Positions 36,291 through 48,303 are shown, counted from the first letter of the stretch. The stretch is 64,000 bases of DNA from Synanceia verrucosa (GCA_029721515.1 JAQQSB010001525.1:31683-95682); one strand, 5' to 3'. Notes: generated from the letters alone by a model not told the origin. Translations and numbers: made by a program.

Positions 36291-36734
36291 AAAGCCAGTT
36301 GGAGCAGACGAAGGGGAGCACCTCCATATTGGTGAGGTCATCCGGCCACTTACACATCAAGAAGGACGGTGGCTGGGCAGGGACAAACAAATTATGTAAT
36401 ATGAAATGATGGATTTCCATGAAGGAGGCCTCATGAAGTCTGTGAAATCCTCTGAAAGTGATCATGTTACATCACACCGCGACATCTGGGAAAATGGCAT
36501 CGCCTGTTGTCCATAGCAACAGAACACATTCTGGTGTGATGACATCCTGGTATTCTGAACTGCCTCTGATCTTTTAGGCAGTGAAAGCCACAACATCTAA
36601 TATTATTGAACACAAGTGTTTAGAGGTTGATCGAGTCAGCAGCACACACAGAGACACAGAGATCTCACAGTCTGCAGTCCAAAACAGATAGAAGCCTTTT
36701 GTACAAAAGCATATCTGCAAACAGCAGCGCTGAT
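36291..36734. other. Intergenic DNA between the CHMP6 pseudogene and the coiled-coil gene
   Basis: A head-to-head spacer that could hold the promoter of the coiled-coil gene. I see no clear TATA box. A minus-strand ATG at about 36325 opens a short frame that stops after about 14 codons. Confidence 0.4.
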
Positions 36735-37955
36735 ATGGAAGGAGGAAACAACACAACACACCAGGAGGATGCTGGCAGGCCCCAGGACCAACCAGAACAT
36801 CCTCAACAGGACCATGTTTCCCCACCAGTGGCACTTTACGCAAGTGATACGTACACGTATCTAAGCGAAGATGTTAGTTCAGTAGCAAAGGCTTTTGATG
36901 AAAGGATGGAGAAAGCCTGGCAGGAACAGGTCAAAGCATTGGAGGAGAGGTTTGCCAAGCAGCTGGAACAGAAAGAGGAGGACTGGAGAAAGAAGGAGAG
37001 CCAGATGAAGACTGAGATTCGGGACAAGAACAACATAATCTGGCCTCTTAAACAAAACATGGGCCGCTTATATGAGAGGCTCAACGAGGCAACGATGCAG
37101 CTGGACACAGTAACAGCTAAACTCAATGAGACCGAGGCAACCTGTCAGGAACAGGTCAAAGCATTGGAGGAGAGGTTTGCCAAGCAGCTGGAACAGAAAG
37201 AGGAGGACTGGAGAAAGAAGGAGAGCCAGATGAAGACTGAGATTCGGGACAAGGACAACATAATCTGGCCTCTTAAACAAAACATGGGCCGCTTATATGA
37301 GAGGCTCAACGAGGCAACGATGCAGCTGGACACAGTAACAGCTAAACTCAATGAGACCGAGGCAACCTGTCAGGAACAGGTCAAAGCATTGGAGGAGAGG
37401 TTTGCCAAGGAGCTGGAACAGAAAGATGAGGACTGGAGAAAGAAGGAGAGCCAGATTAAGACTGAGATTCGGGAAAAGAACAACATAATCTGGCCTCTTA
37501 AACAAAACATGGGCCGCTTATATGAGAGGCTCAACGAGGCAACGATGCAGCTGGACACAGTAACAGCTAAACTCGATGAGACCGAGGCAACCTGTCAGGA
37601 ACAGGTCAAAGCATTGGAGGAGAGGTTTGCCAAGGAGCTGGAACAGAAAGATGAGGACCTTAGTGAGTGGAAGATGAAATATGAGCAGGTCTACAACATC
37701 AACAAGGACCTAGACAAAAAAATACAAGGACTGGAGACTGCAGCTCACCACATGCAAGAGGAGATCAAACTTCTGGAGGACATCTGCCTGTCCCAGAAGA
37801 GCAGGAGAGGCTTCTTCCTCTTCAGACGGGAGATCCTGGACAGGGAGGCAGCGTTGGAGAGGATGAAGACCAAGCTGCGTGACAGGGAGATGAAAAAGAG
37901 GGAGGAGGAGGAGAAAAAGGAGGTGAAAAGAAGAGGAGCGGAGAAGAGACAGTGA
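36735..37955 (+). CDS. Coiled-coil protein with 75-residue repeats
   Basis: This is an intronless frame of 406 codons from ATG at 36735; the frame is open upstream, but only non-ATG starts are available there. Residues 1-60 are polar and low in complexity. Residues about 63-287 are three tandem 75-residue units and about 288-308 is a partial fourth. Each unit runs from QEQVKALEERFAKQLEQKEE through IIWPLKQNMGRLYERLN to TAKLNETEATC. The rest is coiled coil ending in a very basic and acidic tail (KKREEEEKKEVKRRGAEKRQ). No signal peptide or membrane helix is seen. AATAAA lies at 38194-38199. I do not recognise the family. It lies head-to-head with the CHMP6 pseudogene, about 450 bp apart, and may be a host gene or a retrocopy. 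Confidence 0.7.
   Translation: MEGGNNTTHQEDAGRPQDQPEHPQQDHVSPPVALYASDTYTYLSEDVSSVAKAFDERMEKAWQEQVKALEERFAKQLEQKEEDWRKKESQMKTEIRDKNNIIWPLKQNMGRLYERLNEATMQLDTVTAKLNETEATCQEQVKALEERFAKQLEQKEEDWRKKESQMKTEIRDKDNIIWPLKQNMGRLYERLNEATMQLDTVTAKLNETEATCQEQVKALEERFAKELEQKDEDWRKKESQIKTEIREKNNIIWPLKQNMGRLYERLNEATMQLDTVTAKLDETEATCQEQVKALEERFAKELEQKDEDLSEWKMKYEQVYNINKDLDKKIQGLETAAHHMQEEIKLLEDICLSQKSRRGFFLFRREILDREAALERMKTKLRDREMKKREEEEKKEVKRRGAEKRQ
36921..37658 (+). repeat. 225-bp coding tandem repeats
   Basis: Units at 36921-37145, 37146-37370 and 37371-37595 plus a 63-bp start of a fourth at 37596-37658. Units 1 and 2 differ by one base that I can see (AAC to GAC, Asn to Asp). Unit 3 has a few more changes. 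The near-identity indicates recent expansion or homogenisation in frame. Confidence 0.95.
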
Positions 37956-38559
37956 CTGTCAAGTGGAGGAGGCTGCTGGATGTTCAGCTTAGGCTGGACA
38001 TCAGTAACTTCCTTCATCTCCCTCCCCTCTACCTTCTTTATCATTTCAGCTAAAAAGAAAAAAAAAAAAAAAGAAACAAACTATGAGAAAAGACTGAATT
38101 AAAAAAAAACAAAAAATAATCCTTTTGGTTTGGTTAAACATTTATTCATGAAAAGAGAGGAAAATACAGCACACTAAACTGCAGTCTTAAGAAAATAAAA
38201 TCAGTGCACAGATCATTCTCTATACTATGCAATCTTACAAAGATTGCATAATATAGAAAAAAGGTTATACAATTTCCCAGAAATTGGGATGATAATAACT
38301 AATATATCCAATGGTTCTTTAGGGAAAATGCTGTGCTAATATTATGTCAATACTAACATTTTACTTCATTTTATTTATTTTTTAAAATAGGCCTTTTCTG
38401 TACATATTTTACCATCATGTCTTATACTAATAACAATGAATAATACATAATTTAGTGGGATATATTGTAGTCACCTGCTTCCCTCCTATATTTATGTACC
38501 TAATAAATAATAAAAGTCCTTCTATTACTACAGTCGGTCCTCTGCCAAAACATCAAAAA

Positions 38560-39290
38560 CACTCACCAGGATTTGTATTTTCCAGAATGAGATTGGCTAT
38601 TCAGAACTTGTTTACTCACTAAAATGACTTTTTTTAGGGACTCACAGAGGAGTCCCTGAAGGTAGAAAAACAGTATCTGATGAGGAATTTGTGGTTAAAT
38701 CAATGTGTTTATTGTCAAACTTTTAATTGGAGGGATGGAATTTACTAACGATAGATGCAATAATCATCACATCAGGGATGTTATCATCTCAGATAAAAGT
38801 GATCCCCTCAAATCAATGATAAAATGGAACTATAACTTCTCAAATATCTTCGTAGAGAAAATCTGTTCTGAACCAAATAAATTCCTCATTCCAAACAAAA
38901 TCAAGGAGGTCCATATGAAAATACTACATAGATACTACCCCTGCAGTCACTTCCTACATAAATTTAAAGCAGACATGTCACCTTTGTGCTCATTTTGTAA
39001 AGCAGAACCTCAAACCATATCACACCTGTTCTATGAATGTACCTATTCCTTTGACTTTTGGATTCAGGTCTCTGTATTAATTTTTACAAAATGTAACATA
39101 TTAATCCTAAATATGGAAGACATGGTCTTGTTCTTAAGGTGCGATACAGATTTTCAATCTACCAACAATATATTTAAGCTTACGTGCCTTATTGGCAAAT
39201 ATCATATTCATAAAGCTCGTGTACTTCAAACAACTCTGAACTTTAACCTTTTCTGTAGAGAACTGCAGCATCTAAGTTGACTAATATAAC
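38560..39290 (+). pseudogene. L1-type LINE C-terminal fragment
   Basis: A 191-codon open frame (38705-39280) shows the C-terminal arrangement of L1/Tx1-type ORF2: KILHRYYPCSHFLHKF, then the cysteine/histidine motif SPLCSFCKAEPQTISHLFYE, then FDFWIQV. It encodes no RT or endonuclease and is a 5'-truncated copy, possibly ending in the A-rich GAA repeat at 39360-39390. Confidence 0.75.
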
Positions 39291-39572
39291 AATATTTGTA
39301 ATAATTTTATTTCACAGTTTTATTTGTATCTTTGTAATGTTTGAAAAAAGTTCATTTAACAAAGAAAAAGAAGAAGAAGAAGCGTGAAGCCCTGAGGCTA
39401 TGAAGCCATAGACATGTATATAAACACGAGATGGCTCACGCACGCTGTTAGCCAATGGAGACTGATGTCCTCACATGGCGGCCATCTTGACACAGGCAGC
39501 TCGCCCACTCACAACATGAATGTCTATGCTGCATGATCATTTAAATAACAATAGATTGCTTAATTTTAAACG

Positions 39573-39609
<37 letters not shown>
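39573..39609. repeat. TA/CA microsatellite
   Basis: A short TATATA followed by about 14 CA dinucleotides. Confidence 0.9.
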
Positions 39610-39613
<4 letters not shown>

Positions 39614-40784
39614 AGCGCGATTTTTCCCATTGAAAATCCGAGCTTAGCTCTTCGTGGATGCCTCCGTTAGACGCGCCCAAGCGTTATGCCATATAAAAAA
39701 TTCACACAGACAAGCAGATCCGATCCTTTCTTCTTCTTTATTTTTATGCAAACTTAAAACAATCTTACCAGGACGCTGACACATGAGGCTCTGATGATGC
39801 TTCTAATGTAGACCGAGTTCCCAAAATCCCAAAACACCAAAAGAACGCTTGACAGCGGTCTAAAACTGTATGGCTTCGTTCCAACAAAGAGCTCCACCGG
39901 CCCCATTTACCACACTAATAAAGTGCAGGTGCTGCAGTCACCTGCCCATGGTGAGGAGGGGGGCGTGCCCCTTAACACTAACCAAAATACCAATCAATAA
40001 TTATTCGAAATTAACTAACCATAACTAATAAATTGAACAACAACAGTAACAAATTAGACGGTAAGAAAAATAAACATTTTGGCTCCAACATATACAAATA
40101 TACTGAATGGATGTATGTTTTCATGTAAAAAGCAGAAACGTTAAGAATACGACAACCACACGAAACCAGTTATTAAAAAGTAGCATTCAATGATTGTGAA
40201 ACATTTCTAAAAAGCTTGGGTCAAAAACATTTTTGCAATAATATGAACTGACATAGCCCTGCTCTTCCTGTGAAGCAGAACTTGTGTTGTACATACATGT
40301 ACTGCATCAGTGTTTCTCAAACCTTTAAATTTCAACTCTGACAGTGTACAAATGGAACAAACAGGTCTATTTGTACCATGGTTCCATCTGTAAACTGTCA
40401 GGGTTACAGACTTGTATGGGTCAATAGAATATAATAGATTTTTTTTTATTAATACCCCATTAGGGGAAACTCACCCACCACAGCAGCATAGACATGATAC
40501 AGTAATAAAAAACAAACCACAACAAAGACATAAAAGAATAAGTAATAATAACAATTATAACAGAATAATATTTACATATTTAAAATATGTACTAAGTAAC
40601 AAGTAAGGAAAAGTATTTTAAATTGTAAATGAAATGTTAAACACAATTATAAGATGAATAGAATCTATTTTTACGATGAAATAAAATAGAAGTGAAAATA
40701 TTTTGTGCAAAAGGAAGGACAGTGCGAACAGATTTGAAAACAAGGCAGTGATGGTAAAGAGTCCAGTTGTATTAACATCAGCCA

Positions 40785-41085
40785 GTGATGCTGATGTTGT
40801 AAAGTTTTATTGCAGATGGTAGGAATGAGCTGCAGTAGCTCCTTCTAGCAGGGTGGAAGTCTGAGTCTGCAGCTGAAGGAGCTGCTTAAAGCCTCCACAG
40901 TCCATCAGAGGCTCAGAGGGGTTGTCCATGATGGAGGTGAGTTTTGCTGACATCCTCCTCACACCCACCTCCTCTATGGAGTCCAGGGAGCAGTCCAGAA
41001 CGGAGCCGATCCAGGGCAGAGCTGACCAGCCTGAATAGTATACTGTGGTGAGATGGCCGCCGACGCTGGTGACTACATCTCCATC
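40785..41085 (-). pseudogene. LINE RT C-terminal tail remnant
   Basis: On the minus strand one frame reads SAKLTSIMDNPSEPLMDCGG and the overlapping frame reads FSCRLRLPPC followed by a stop and KELLQLIPTICNKT. The pattern of Leu-Arg-Leu-Pro-Pro-Cys followed by a basic/hydrophobic helix is usual at the C-terminus of several fish LINE families. Family not assigned. Confidence 0.45.
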
Positions 41086-41224
41086 TAGCCTTTCTTATAA
41101 ATATCTATGGATCGGGTCACCGCTAGATGAGTCTTAAAAATCCACACACAAATGCAAGGTGATTCACAAATTAAAAGCACGTTGACAGTTCACAAATGTA
41201 TTTCATGAAACTAACAAATATTTT

Positions 41225-41352
41225 CACATGCATACATTTGTGAATTTTCAAAATACATTTGTAAATATTCAGAATACATTTGTGGATTTTCAAAATACAT
41301 TTGTAAATACTCAGAATACGTTTGTGGATTTTCAAAATACATTTGTGAATCC
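41225..41352. repeat. Minisatellite, about 44-bp unit
   Basis: Alternating blocks ACATTTGTGGATTTTCAAAAT and ACATTTGTAAATATTCAGAAT repeat about three times, and the ACATTTGT core recurs every 22 bases or so. Confidence 0.85.
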
Positions 41353-42263
41353 TTGTTTGTGTATTTATTCATTTCCGTGTTCATTTATTCTTTTTGAGAC
41401 TGTTCTAGCTCCATAGTTTCATTGTATGACCATTCCAGCATTAAATCTTTAATTTCTTTAGTGCCATCTTGTGGTCGTTGACTTGCAGAACCTGGCTGCA
41501 GGGAGGGCAATGACCCGAGCATTTCTCAGCAGAGAGATCGACTTTCTAAGTCTTTTTCAGAGAGTACTAAGAAAGTCTTATTCACAAATGGACATGGGCA
41601 TAAATGACTTGGTGTCATGTTGGCTTTCACTTGTGTGCCAGACAGGGAATGCAGTGGGTGACTGACACAGAAGGATGCCCAGAAACTACAGTAGGTGAGC
41701 TGTCACAAGATACAAGAAGAAATGGAAATGATCAATTAAACCAAATGTTGGAACAATGCAATATCAAACAGCATGTGTTAGTGGGTCAAACCCAGCTTGT
41801 AAACCATAACACAAGACACAATGTGTTCGGATGTCTCACATTCACACTTTACAGATCTTGCTTGAGATTTAGAAACTGTGACAAACATGTCCTCTGTGGT
41901 TTCATGCAAAATATTTGCTGATGTCGTCGGTGAGAATAACAGATTTCACACCTGTTAAGAAGTGTCTCTTCACACATCCCCTCTGTAGTGTTATGTGTGA
42001 TCGCTTGCAGAGACACAGGTACGGCAGGTGAGCTGGTAAATTAAGTGAACTCTTAGTTATGGGTTAAGCTTCAATTTTGTAAATACTTGAATCTGTTGAA
42101 CTTATAAAACTACACATTTGCACGGTAAAAGGAGGTGGGGGAACTATATGCTCTATTGATTGACGCACAATAGCAGCATCTACAGAGGGGCAGATAAGAT
42201 CAGTAACACCCGCTGAGTCTTTTTTTTGGGTTATCACAGTCACAGATTACAGTAAATACTATA

Positions 42264-42796
42264 AGAGAGATATATGTATAATCTTGTGTCAAAATAAGAT
42301 TTACGACCTAGTGATTTATGACCCCCCCCCGCCATGTGACAGTCATGTGACACGTGACAGTCATGTGGACCCCCCCCCCCCAACATGACACATGACAGAC
42401 ATGTGACCTATGAAAGAATATACAAGTTGACACTTTGAATTAATTGCTGGTGCTCTCTTATAGTACTTGACATCCCAGGACCCCGACCTATGTATGAAAG
42501 AACACATTATGAGTAGTAGTAGCCTGAGGATTAATGAAAAGCAAAGGGGGTGTGGACTACTCCACACCGCTCTTTATTAAGAGCGCCGTTGTTGCATACA
42601 CCATTGAGATCACCATGCCTCGATACAAGACTCGCACAAATTCTAAAGACACCCTGAAGCAGGCAGAGTGTGAAGAGGAGCAGCAGCAGCAGCAGCAGCA
42701 TACATGCAATCTGGTTCCTGATACCGATGAGAAAGAGGTGCAGAATCTTAGACCAGTGACCATGTCACTGATTTGTGAGACCCCAGTCACCATCTA
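42264..42796 (+). repeat. Polinton left terminal inverted repeat
   Basis: Matches the reverse complement of 63283-63810. It diverges after CATCTA at 42796. Differences include the number of CAG triplets (seven here, five on the right) and the length of the C-run near 42330. It contains short GTGACA/TGTCAC inverted motifs around 42335-42400. Confidence 0.95.
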
Positions 42797-42797
42797 A
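42615..42797 (+). pseudogene. TIR-encoded N-terminal fragment of the right-end gene
   Basis: The frame starts MPRYKTRTNSKDTLKQAE, includes a run of six Gln and stops at TAA right at the inner edge of the repeat. The right TIR holds the same start (63458), where the frame continues into unique DNA. This copy is therefore a truncated duplicate of that gene's 5' part, unless it serves as a first exon for the spliced gene downstream. Confidence 0.6.
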
Positions 42798-42910
42798 AAT
42801 TACTTTATTGTTCCCACTCTGACCCACAGATGACCTCCTCATGAATAAATGCTCAGTTAGTTAGGTCTCTAACTGATGATTGCTGTATAGTAGGCCTGGA
42901 AGGCGCAATT

Positions 42911-43256
42911 TGTCACACACACACACACTTTATTGTGATATCCCCAGACACATGGAAGACACTCCATTCGACCACAGTACAAGACTGTTGCCAGGATGAT
43001 TACTTTATTGTAGGCTCGATTTGTCACACACACACACTTTATTGTGATATCTCCAGACACATGGAAGACACTCCATTCGACCACAGTACAAGACTGTTGC
43101 CAGGATGATTACTTTATAGTAGGCTCGATTTGTCACACACACACACACACACACACACACGCTCTTTATGTACTTGCGTCTTTTTTGGGTATAAGTATCC
43201 CCAGACACATTCAGACACTCCATTCAACCACAGTACAAGACTGTTGCCAGGATGAA
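42911..43256 (+). repeat. Three tandem about 110-bp units with CA tracts
   Basis: Units start at 42911, 43022 and 43131, each with TGTCACACACAC, TTTATTGTGATAT, CCAGACACATGGAAGACACT and AGACTGTTGCCAGGATGA. The third has a longer CA tract and a diverged centre. Confidence 0.9.
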
Positions 43257-44538
43257 TTGCGGTATGAAAAAAATCCTAACTACACTCTATACTTAAACTA
43301 GAATTTTTTTTTAAAAAAACATACCATTGGTTATTTTAGAAAAGAAAGTGAGCACAGAGATCCACCCATCTCCCAACCAGGAGCCCAACTATCCAGGTAA
43401 ATAATGACTTATTTATTGGAGGTTCGATTGTTTGATTTTGCCAGTTATATCGGTTTGGTCGTCTGTCTTTTCTTCAAGTGACATCCGCTGAATTTGGTGA
43501 TATCAACTTCACCCAGTCAGACTTTGGTATGCCTTTTATCTTTCTTTTTTAACGTCATGTCTGACAGCGTCAACAATATATTATACTCTTTCCATCTCTC
43601 TCTCTCAAACTAACCGACAGATTTTTTATTAGCCTCGGAGCGCCTGAGCCGTGCCGAAAACCCAGCTGTTTTCCGCGATGAGACTGACACCATCACGGAG
43701 CAGGACGATTTTCAACACCAGTCAACAACAACAAAGCGTCTGCGGCGACCTAAACGGGTTCTTCCGCTAACAAGCACACTTTGCTCCGACGGTCCAGGAA
43801 GAAAATCCGCAGAAGGTGCCGCAGACACAACCACCACCATCGGCCGCAGCAGCACCAATGATGGAAGCAACAACAACCGTCAGCGTGGTAAGTTTTAAGT
43901 TATTATTTAAAAAGACCATTACTTACCGGCTTGAAGGAGATATTTCCGTATTTTCATTCGTCCCTTCCTGTGACGTTTATTCCGGGAGGGTGGGAAAAAA
44001 GGGCTTCTTCTTGTACTATCGGCAAACAAGAAATTGGCGCATTACCGCCACCACTGGCTGGAGTTATATGGGTTTCTCCACAAAGTGCATGGGCTCTTGT
44101 TTGAGTTCTGTTGTATAATGTTTGTGAAATGAAATTGTACCAGGACAAAATTGTGCCAGGAAATATAAATACATAATAATAATAAAAATCTTTTCATGAC
44201 ATCCATCACTATATTAATAGAGTGACTTTTTTTTCCACACAGATAAGAGTCCATCTTCAATTACTCCAGTGAGAGGTGCAAAGCGACCCTCTACCCCAAC
44301 TGTGGATCCTCCACAGCGGCCTAAAAAGTTCTCCACATCGGTTGCGACTCAAACCATCATCACAAAGCCAAGGCAGAGGAGCATCGGCACTCAGACTGAT
44401 ACACACCATCAACAAGTGACTCATCAGATGGATGCAGCAAGCGGAGTCAGCCCGGCGGAAATTAATGCAAAACTTGTGCAGATAAGTTTGAATTTGTCGG
44501 CTTGCCTTTATGATATAGCTATGAATCCACGCGAGTAA
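43252..44538 (+). CDS. Spliced Polinton accessory gene with two TQT (LC8-type) motifs
   Basis: Exons predicted by eye from AG/GT sites: 43340-43396, 43479-43526, 43621-43887 and 44243-44538 (stop TAA), with a possible tiny first exon 43252-43261 (ATG AAT TGC G). All junctions are phase 1 and the joined frame is open throughout, giving about 225 codons. Donors are GTATGA, GTAAAT, GTATGC and GTAAGT; acceptors are TTTTAG, TCAAG, GACAG and CACAG. The protein is polar and low in complexity, with basic stretches (KRLRRPKR). Near the C-terminus are SVATQT and SIGTQTD, 10 residues apart, both of the form bound by dynein light chain LC8. The first exon is uncertain. No family recognised; it precedes the polymerase, where accessory genes are common. 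Confidence 0.6.
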
Positions 44539-44601
44539 GGTGTGAGTTTTTTTTTTTTTTTATGGGTTTTTGTTTACATATTTTTCTATTGCTGTACAAT
44601 G

Positions 44602-47600
44602 ATGAACCCTGCTGTAATTTCCGCTGAATTATTGACAGCTATAGAAGAATTAAATCAAATCCTTCTTCCAACCGATGAAAATGCTGCTGTAATTCCCTCT
44701 GAAGTATTGAGTGCTGTGGAACAGTTAAATAATCTTCCTCTTGAATCTGTTGAAATTGCGCCACCATCCAATTCTTTATCAATAAGCCAAACCCTCTCTG
44801 ACACTAATGTTTCACCTGTAGAAGAATCTGTCGCTAATTATTTCCAACCACTAGAAGAAGCTCTCCTACACATCCAGCAAATGAATCACGATTCTGATCA
44901 GGAACATGTTCAACTGGGGACTGGAAATGTGAGTGGAGCAGACTCCCCCTCCTCCTCTGATGAGACAGAGGGTTCAAAAAGCATCAAAACAGTGTGTCGT
45001 GATGGCTTCAATAATATTGAAATGAGGCACGTTTTTACCGTTCCTCCTCCCAGAAACGTGCCTGACCTTGCACAATTTTACCAAGATGTAATGTCGATTC
45101 TGTTAGATTTGTCTGAAGCCATCAGAGTCGACGTGAGAAGGAACGATGTGATACAGTTGGAAGTGATTGGGGAAAATGTGCAAAGGCATGTGGTACTGAC
45201 CATCGACGACGAGGGTGGTAACGCTATTCTACCAGCTTTTGAAGATTTACTCGAGCGTTTGGTACAGTCCAACAGTAACATTGTATCGGATGCCAAGCTG
45301 GAATTAGTCGTTCAGGTAGTACATAATCCTCGCGGAGGTGGAAAACGGCGGTTAGAAAAATCTTTAGACTGCGAAGTAATTAAAAAGAAAAAAACGACAC
45401 CTGTACGTTGTTCACAATAGAAACGACCAGCTTTGCTTTGCCATCAATTTGGCTCATCTCATAGAACCTCGCCTGACAGACAGCCAAGCTGCAGAACGAG
45501 GCAGAGAGTTACAACGCCTCGCCGGTCTAAATACTCAAACCCCCGTCACCTTTAGTGACATTGGTAAATTTGAAACTGTATTAAAACGCAAAAATGTTTT
45601 TTACAGAGGCTCCGACCAAGACCCCTCTCTCAATTTGAGACTGATTTCTCAGATCGTTCTCATCCACTTTTCCTCTATTTATTGCAAAACCATTATTATG
45701 GCATAAAAAATCTCAAGGGCTTTTTAGGCGTCACAAACGTCTGTTACTACTGTTTCAGAGGCTTTGGGCATTTATACACGCATCAATGCAAAGGTTACTG
45801 CTCCGTTTGCAACGACCCCCCCTGCACAAGTCAACAGCTTGCGCCCATAGTCTGCGCCGACTGCAACAGAACGTGTCGAACACCATCGTGTTTTAATAGA
45901 CACAAAGAACCCAGAGAAAAACCTTCAAACGGTGCGTTCGTCAGTATTTGTGACTCGTTGAAACGTTGTCGGCGTTGTAAAAAATTCTACTATATCGCTC
46001 ATACTAAGACCCCTCAAGATCACGTTTGCCCGCAGGTTAAATGCCACATCTGCGGTGAGAGATTACCGTTAGACTCGGACACAAACAATCACAGCTGCTA
46101 CATTCAACCTCTGCCACCAATCACAGAGTATTCAGAAAAATTGATATTTTACGATTTTGAAACGTTGGTTGGTCAAGATGGTGTGCACGCACCTTTTTTA
46201 GTCTGCACCAAAACGCTCAAGGGTGAGCGATGGTCGTCTTATGGGTTAGACTGTGTGAGAGACCTTCTCCTGCATTTCAGGAGACCGCTTTTCAGGGGCG
46301 CTACGCTTATTGCCCATAATGCCAAAGGGTTTGACAGCTACTTGATTCTCAAAACCATGACAGAGCTGGGCATAGAGCCCTCACTCATCATGCAGGGCAG
46401 TAAAATTCTCAGTTTGACAGATGCCGACTACCGGCTTAAATTCATAGACTCCCTGTCCTTCCTCACCATGCGTCTCAGCGCTATGCCAAAAGCGTTAGGT
46501 TTCAGTCATCAGACCAAGGGTTTTTTTCCTCACGGCTTTAGCACGGTAAGCCGTCTAAAGTACGTAGGAGCCTATCCACAGCCGTCTGATTATGGTGTAG
46601 AACGCATGACTCTGGCTCAGCGAGAAGAGTTTTACACATGGTACAGAGAGGCGAGTCAGGGCGTCTTTGATTTTGAGAGAGAAGCTCTGCGCTACTGTCA
46701 CAACGATGTTGATATCTTAGCCGAGGGGTGTGTCAGATTTAGAAATCAATTTCTCAAAGACACTAGCGTGGACCCCTTTAGCTGCATCACCATCGCCTCA
46801 GCCTGCATGAAGGTGTTTCTCACCAATTACCTTGAGCCTAAAACCCTGGCCATCCCTTCACCCGACAACTACCGACGTCAACACAAAAACTACTCTCATG
46901 CCTCAATTCAGTTGTTAGAATGGGTCGCGCGTAGTGAAAATGTCTTTATCCAACACGCTTTAAACAGGGGAGAGAAACAAATCGGGCCTTTCTTTGTAGA
47001 CGGGTACGCTGAAATTGATGGTGTAGCACATGTGTGGGAGTTTCAGGGTTGCTTTTATCACGGCTGTCCATCTTGTTTTCAGCTCCATAACACCTGCCCT
47101 TTGAGGGGTGTTCCCTTTGAAGAGCTGCACCAGGCTAGCGAGGACAAAATACAGACGCTAGAGTCTGTTTACAACGTCCGCACACACATCATAAGGGAAC
47201 ATGAGTGGACGGATATGAAAAAATCACACGATGGGCTAAAGTTGTTTCTTGAGGAGTTTCAACCTCCTTCCCCCCTCACCCCTCGTGAAGCTCTTTTTGG
47301 TGGTAGAACAAGTGCTGTGAGACTGAGGTACGTGGCAGCACCCGACTAAACAGTGCACTATGTAGATGTCACATCCCTCTATCCTTATGTCAACTGCAGC
47401 TTTCCTTACCCGCTCGATCACCCCACCATCATTCACAGCAACTTTGATGCGGCTCAAAAATACTTTGGTTTCATCAAGGCTGTGGTCTATCCTCCTAGAA
47501 GCCTCTTTTTACCCGTGTTACCTTACAAAACATCTCGAGGTAAATTACTCTTTACTCTGTGCCGTACCTGCGCTGAACTCAATCACCAAATGGGTCCTTG

Positions 47601-48303
47601 CAAACACAGTGACAAAGACAGGGCGTTGTCGGGGGTTTGGGTCACCGTCGAGTTCAACAAGGCTCTAGAGCTGGGTTACAGACTGGCTCAGATTGTTGAA
47701 GTGTGGCACTTTGACCGGCGTAGCGACTCAATCTTTGTAGGGTACATGCACACCTTTCTCAAGGGCAAACAGGAAGCGTCAGGTTACCCACCCGAGGTGG
47801 CTGATCGGCAGAGCAGAGAGCGCTACATCAGGGATTACCAAGCCCACCAGGGTATCAAGTTGGATGCTGAGCGCATTGAGGTAAACCCAGCCAAGAGACA
47901 GGTGGCTAAATTGTGTCTCAACAGTCTCTGGGGAAAGTTTGCGCAGAGAAATAATATGGCTCAGACCACCTTGGTCAGCGATCCTGAACAATTTTTCAAC
48001 TTTATGTTTTCAGGGCAATATAAAATTAACCATTTCAATTTTCAAAGTAGTGTTACGCGCGTCAAGGGCATTACACAGACGCATGAATGCAGTGAGCGGG
48101 TAAACTTTAACAGCGTCAAGGAGTTGGTGGAGGGCTACCTCAGAGGGGCACGTGAGGATGTCATAGAGAGTCCTCAGCACACCATCAAGCGCAATAAGAA
48201 GGGGTTTGAGTTGAGAAACTCTACATTTCTCAAAAAGTTTCGTGTGGTGTATGACAAGCGGCGTCTGTTTAGTGACGGAACAACCTTGCCTTTTGGCTAT
48301 TAG
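44602..48303 (+). pseudogene. polB: Protein-primed family B DNA polymerase, inactivated
   Basis: The enzyme would copy the linear element by protein priming. The frame starts at ATG 44602 (another ATG at 44599) after a T-run. The N-terminus has a duplicated helix (ISAELLTAIEELNQ and IPSEVLSAVEQLNN). Zn-binding cysteine pairs lie at 45745-46110. Exo motifs are visible: YDFET (46150), HNAKGFDSY (46314) and YCHNDVDIL (46693). Palm motif A is DVTSLYPYVN (47362) and motif B is LCLNSLWGKF (47912). Motif C (YxDTDS type) is absent: the sequence jumps at about 48040 from the post-motif-B region to a VKGIT block near the C-terminus. There is also a stop at 47347-47349 and frameshifts near 45400 and 45670. 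The end FRVVYDKRRL is normal for the family. Stop at 48301, eight bases before the ATPase. Confidence 0.93.

Larger units (their letters stand above)
39291..42257. other. Repeat-derived DNA left of the Polinton
   Basis: Apart from the CA tract, the LINE tail and the minisatellite listed separately, I find only short frames (105 codons at most, 41604-41921) without motifs. The piece ends at the ACTATA target duplication at 42258-42263. Confidence 0.5.

Noticed and set aside
36836..37558. Repeated minus-strand frames opposite the coiled-coil gene
   Set aside because: They are antisense shadows of the 225-bp repeats; composition and homology favour the plus strand.
44542..44598. Extra hydrophobic N-terminus (MSFFFFLWVFVYIFFYCC) on the polymerase
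   Set aside because: It is translated from a T-run that looks like leader or non-coding DNA; the Met pair at 44599-44602 is the more likely start.
47353..48303. Separate gene for the second half of the polymerase
   Set aside because: It is in the same frame as the first half and separated only by one stop codon; it is the remainder of one gene.
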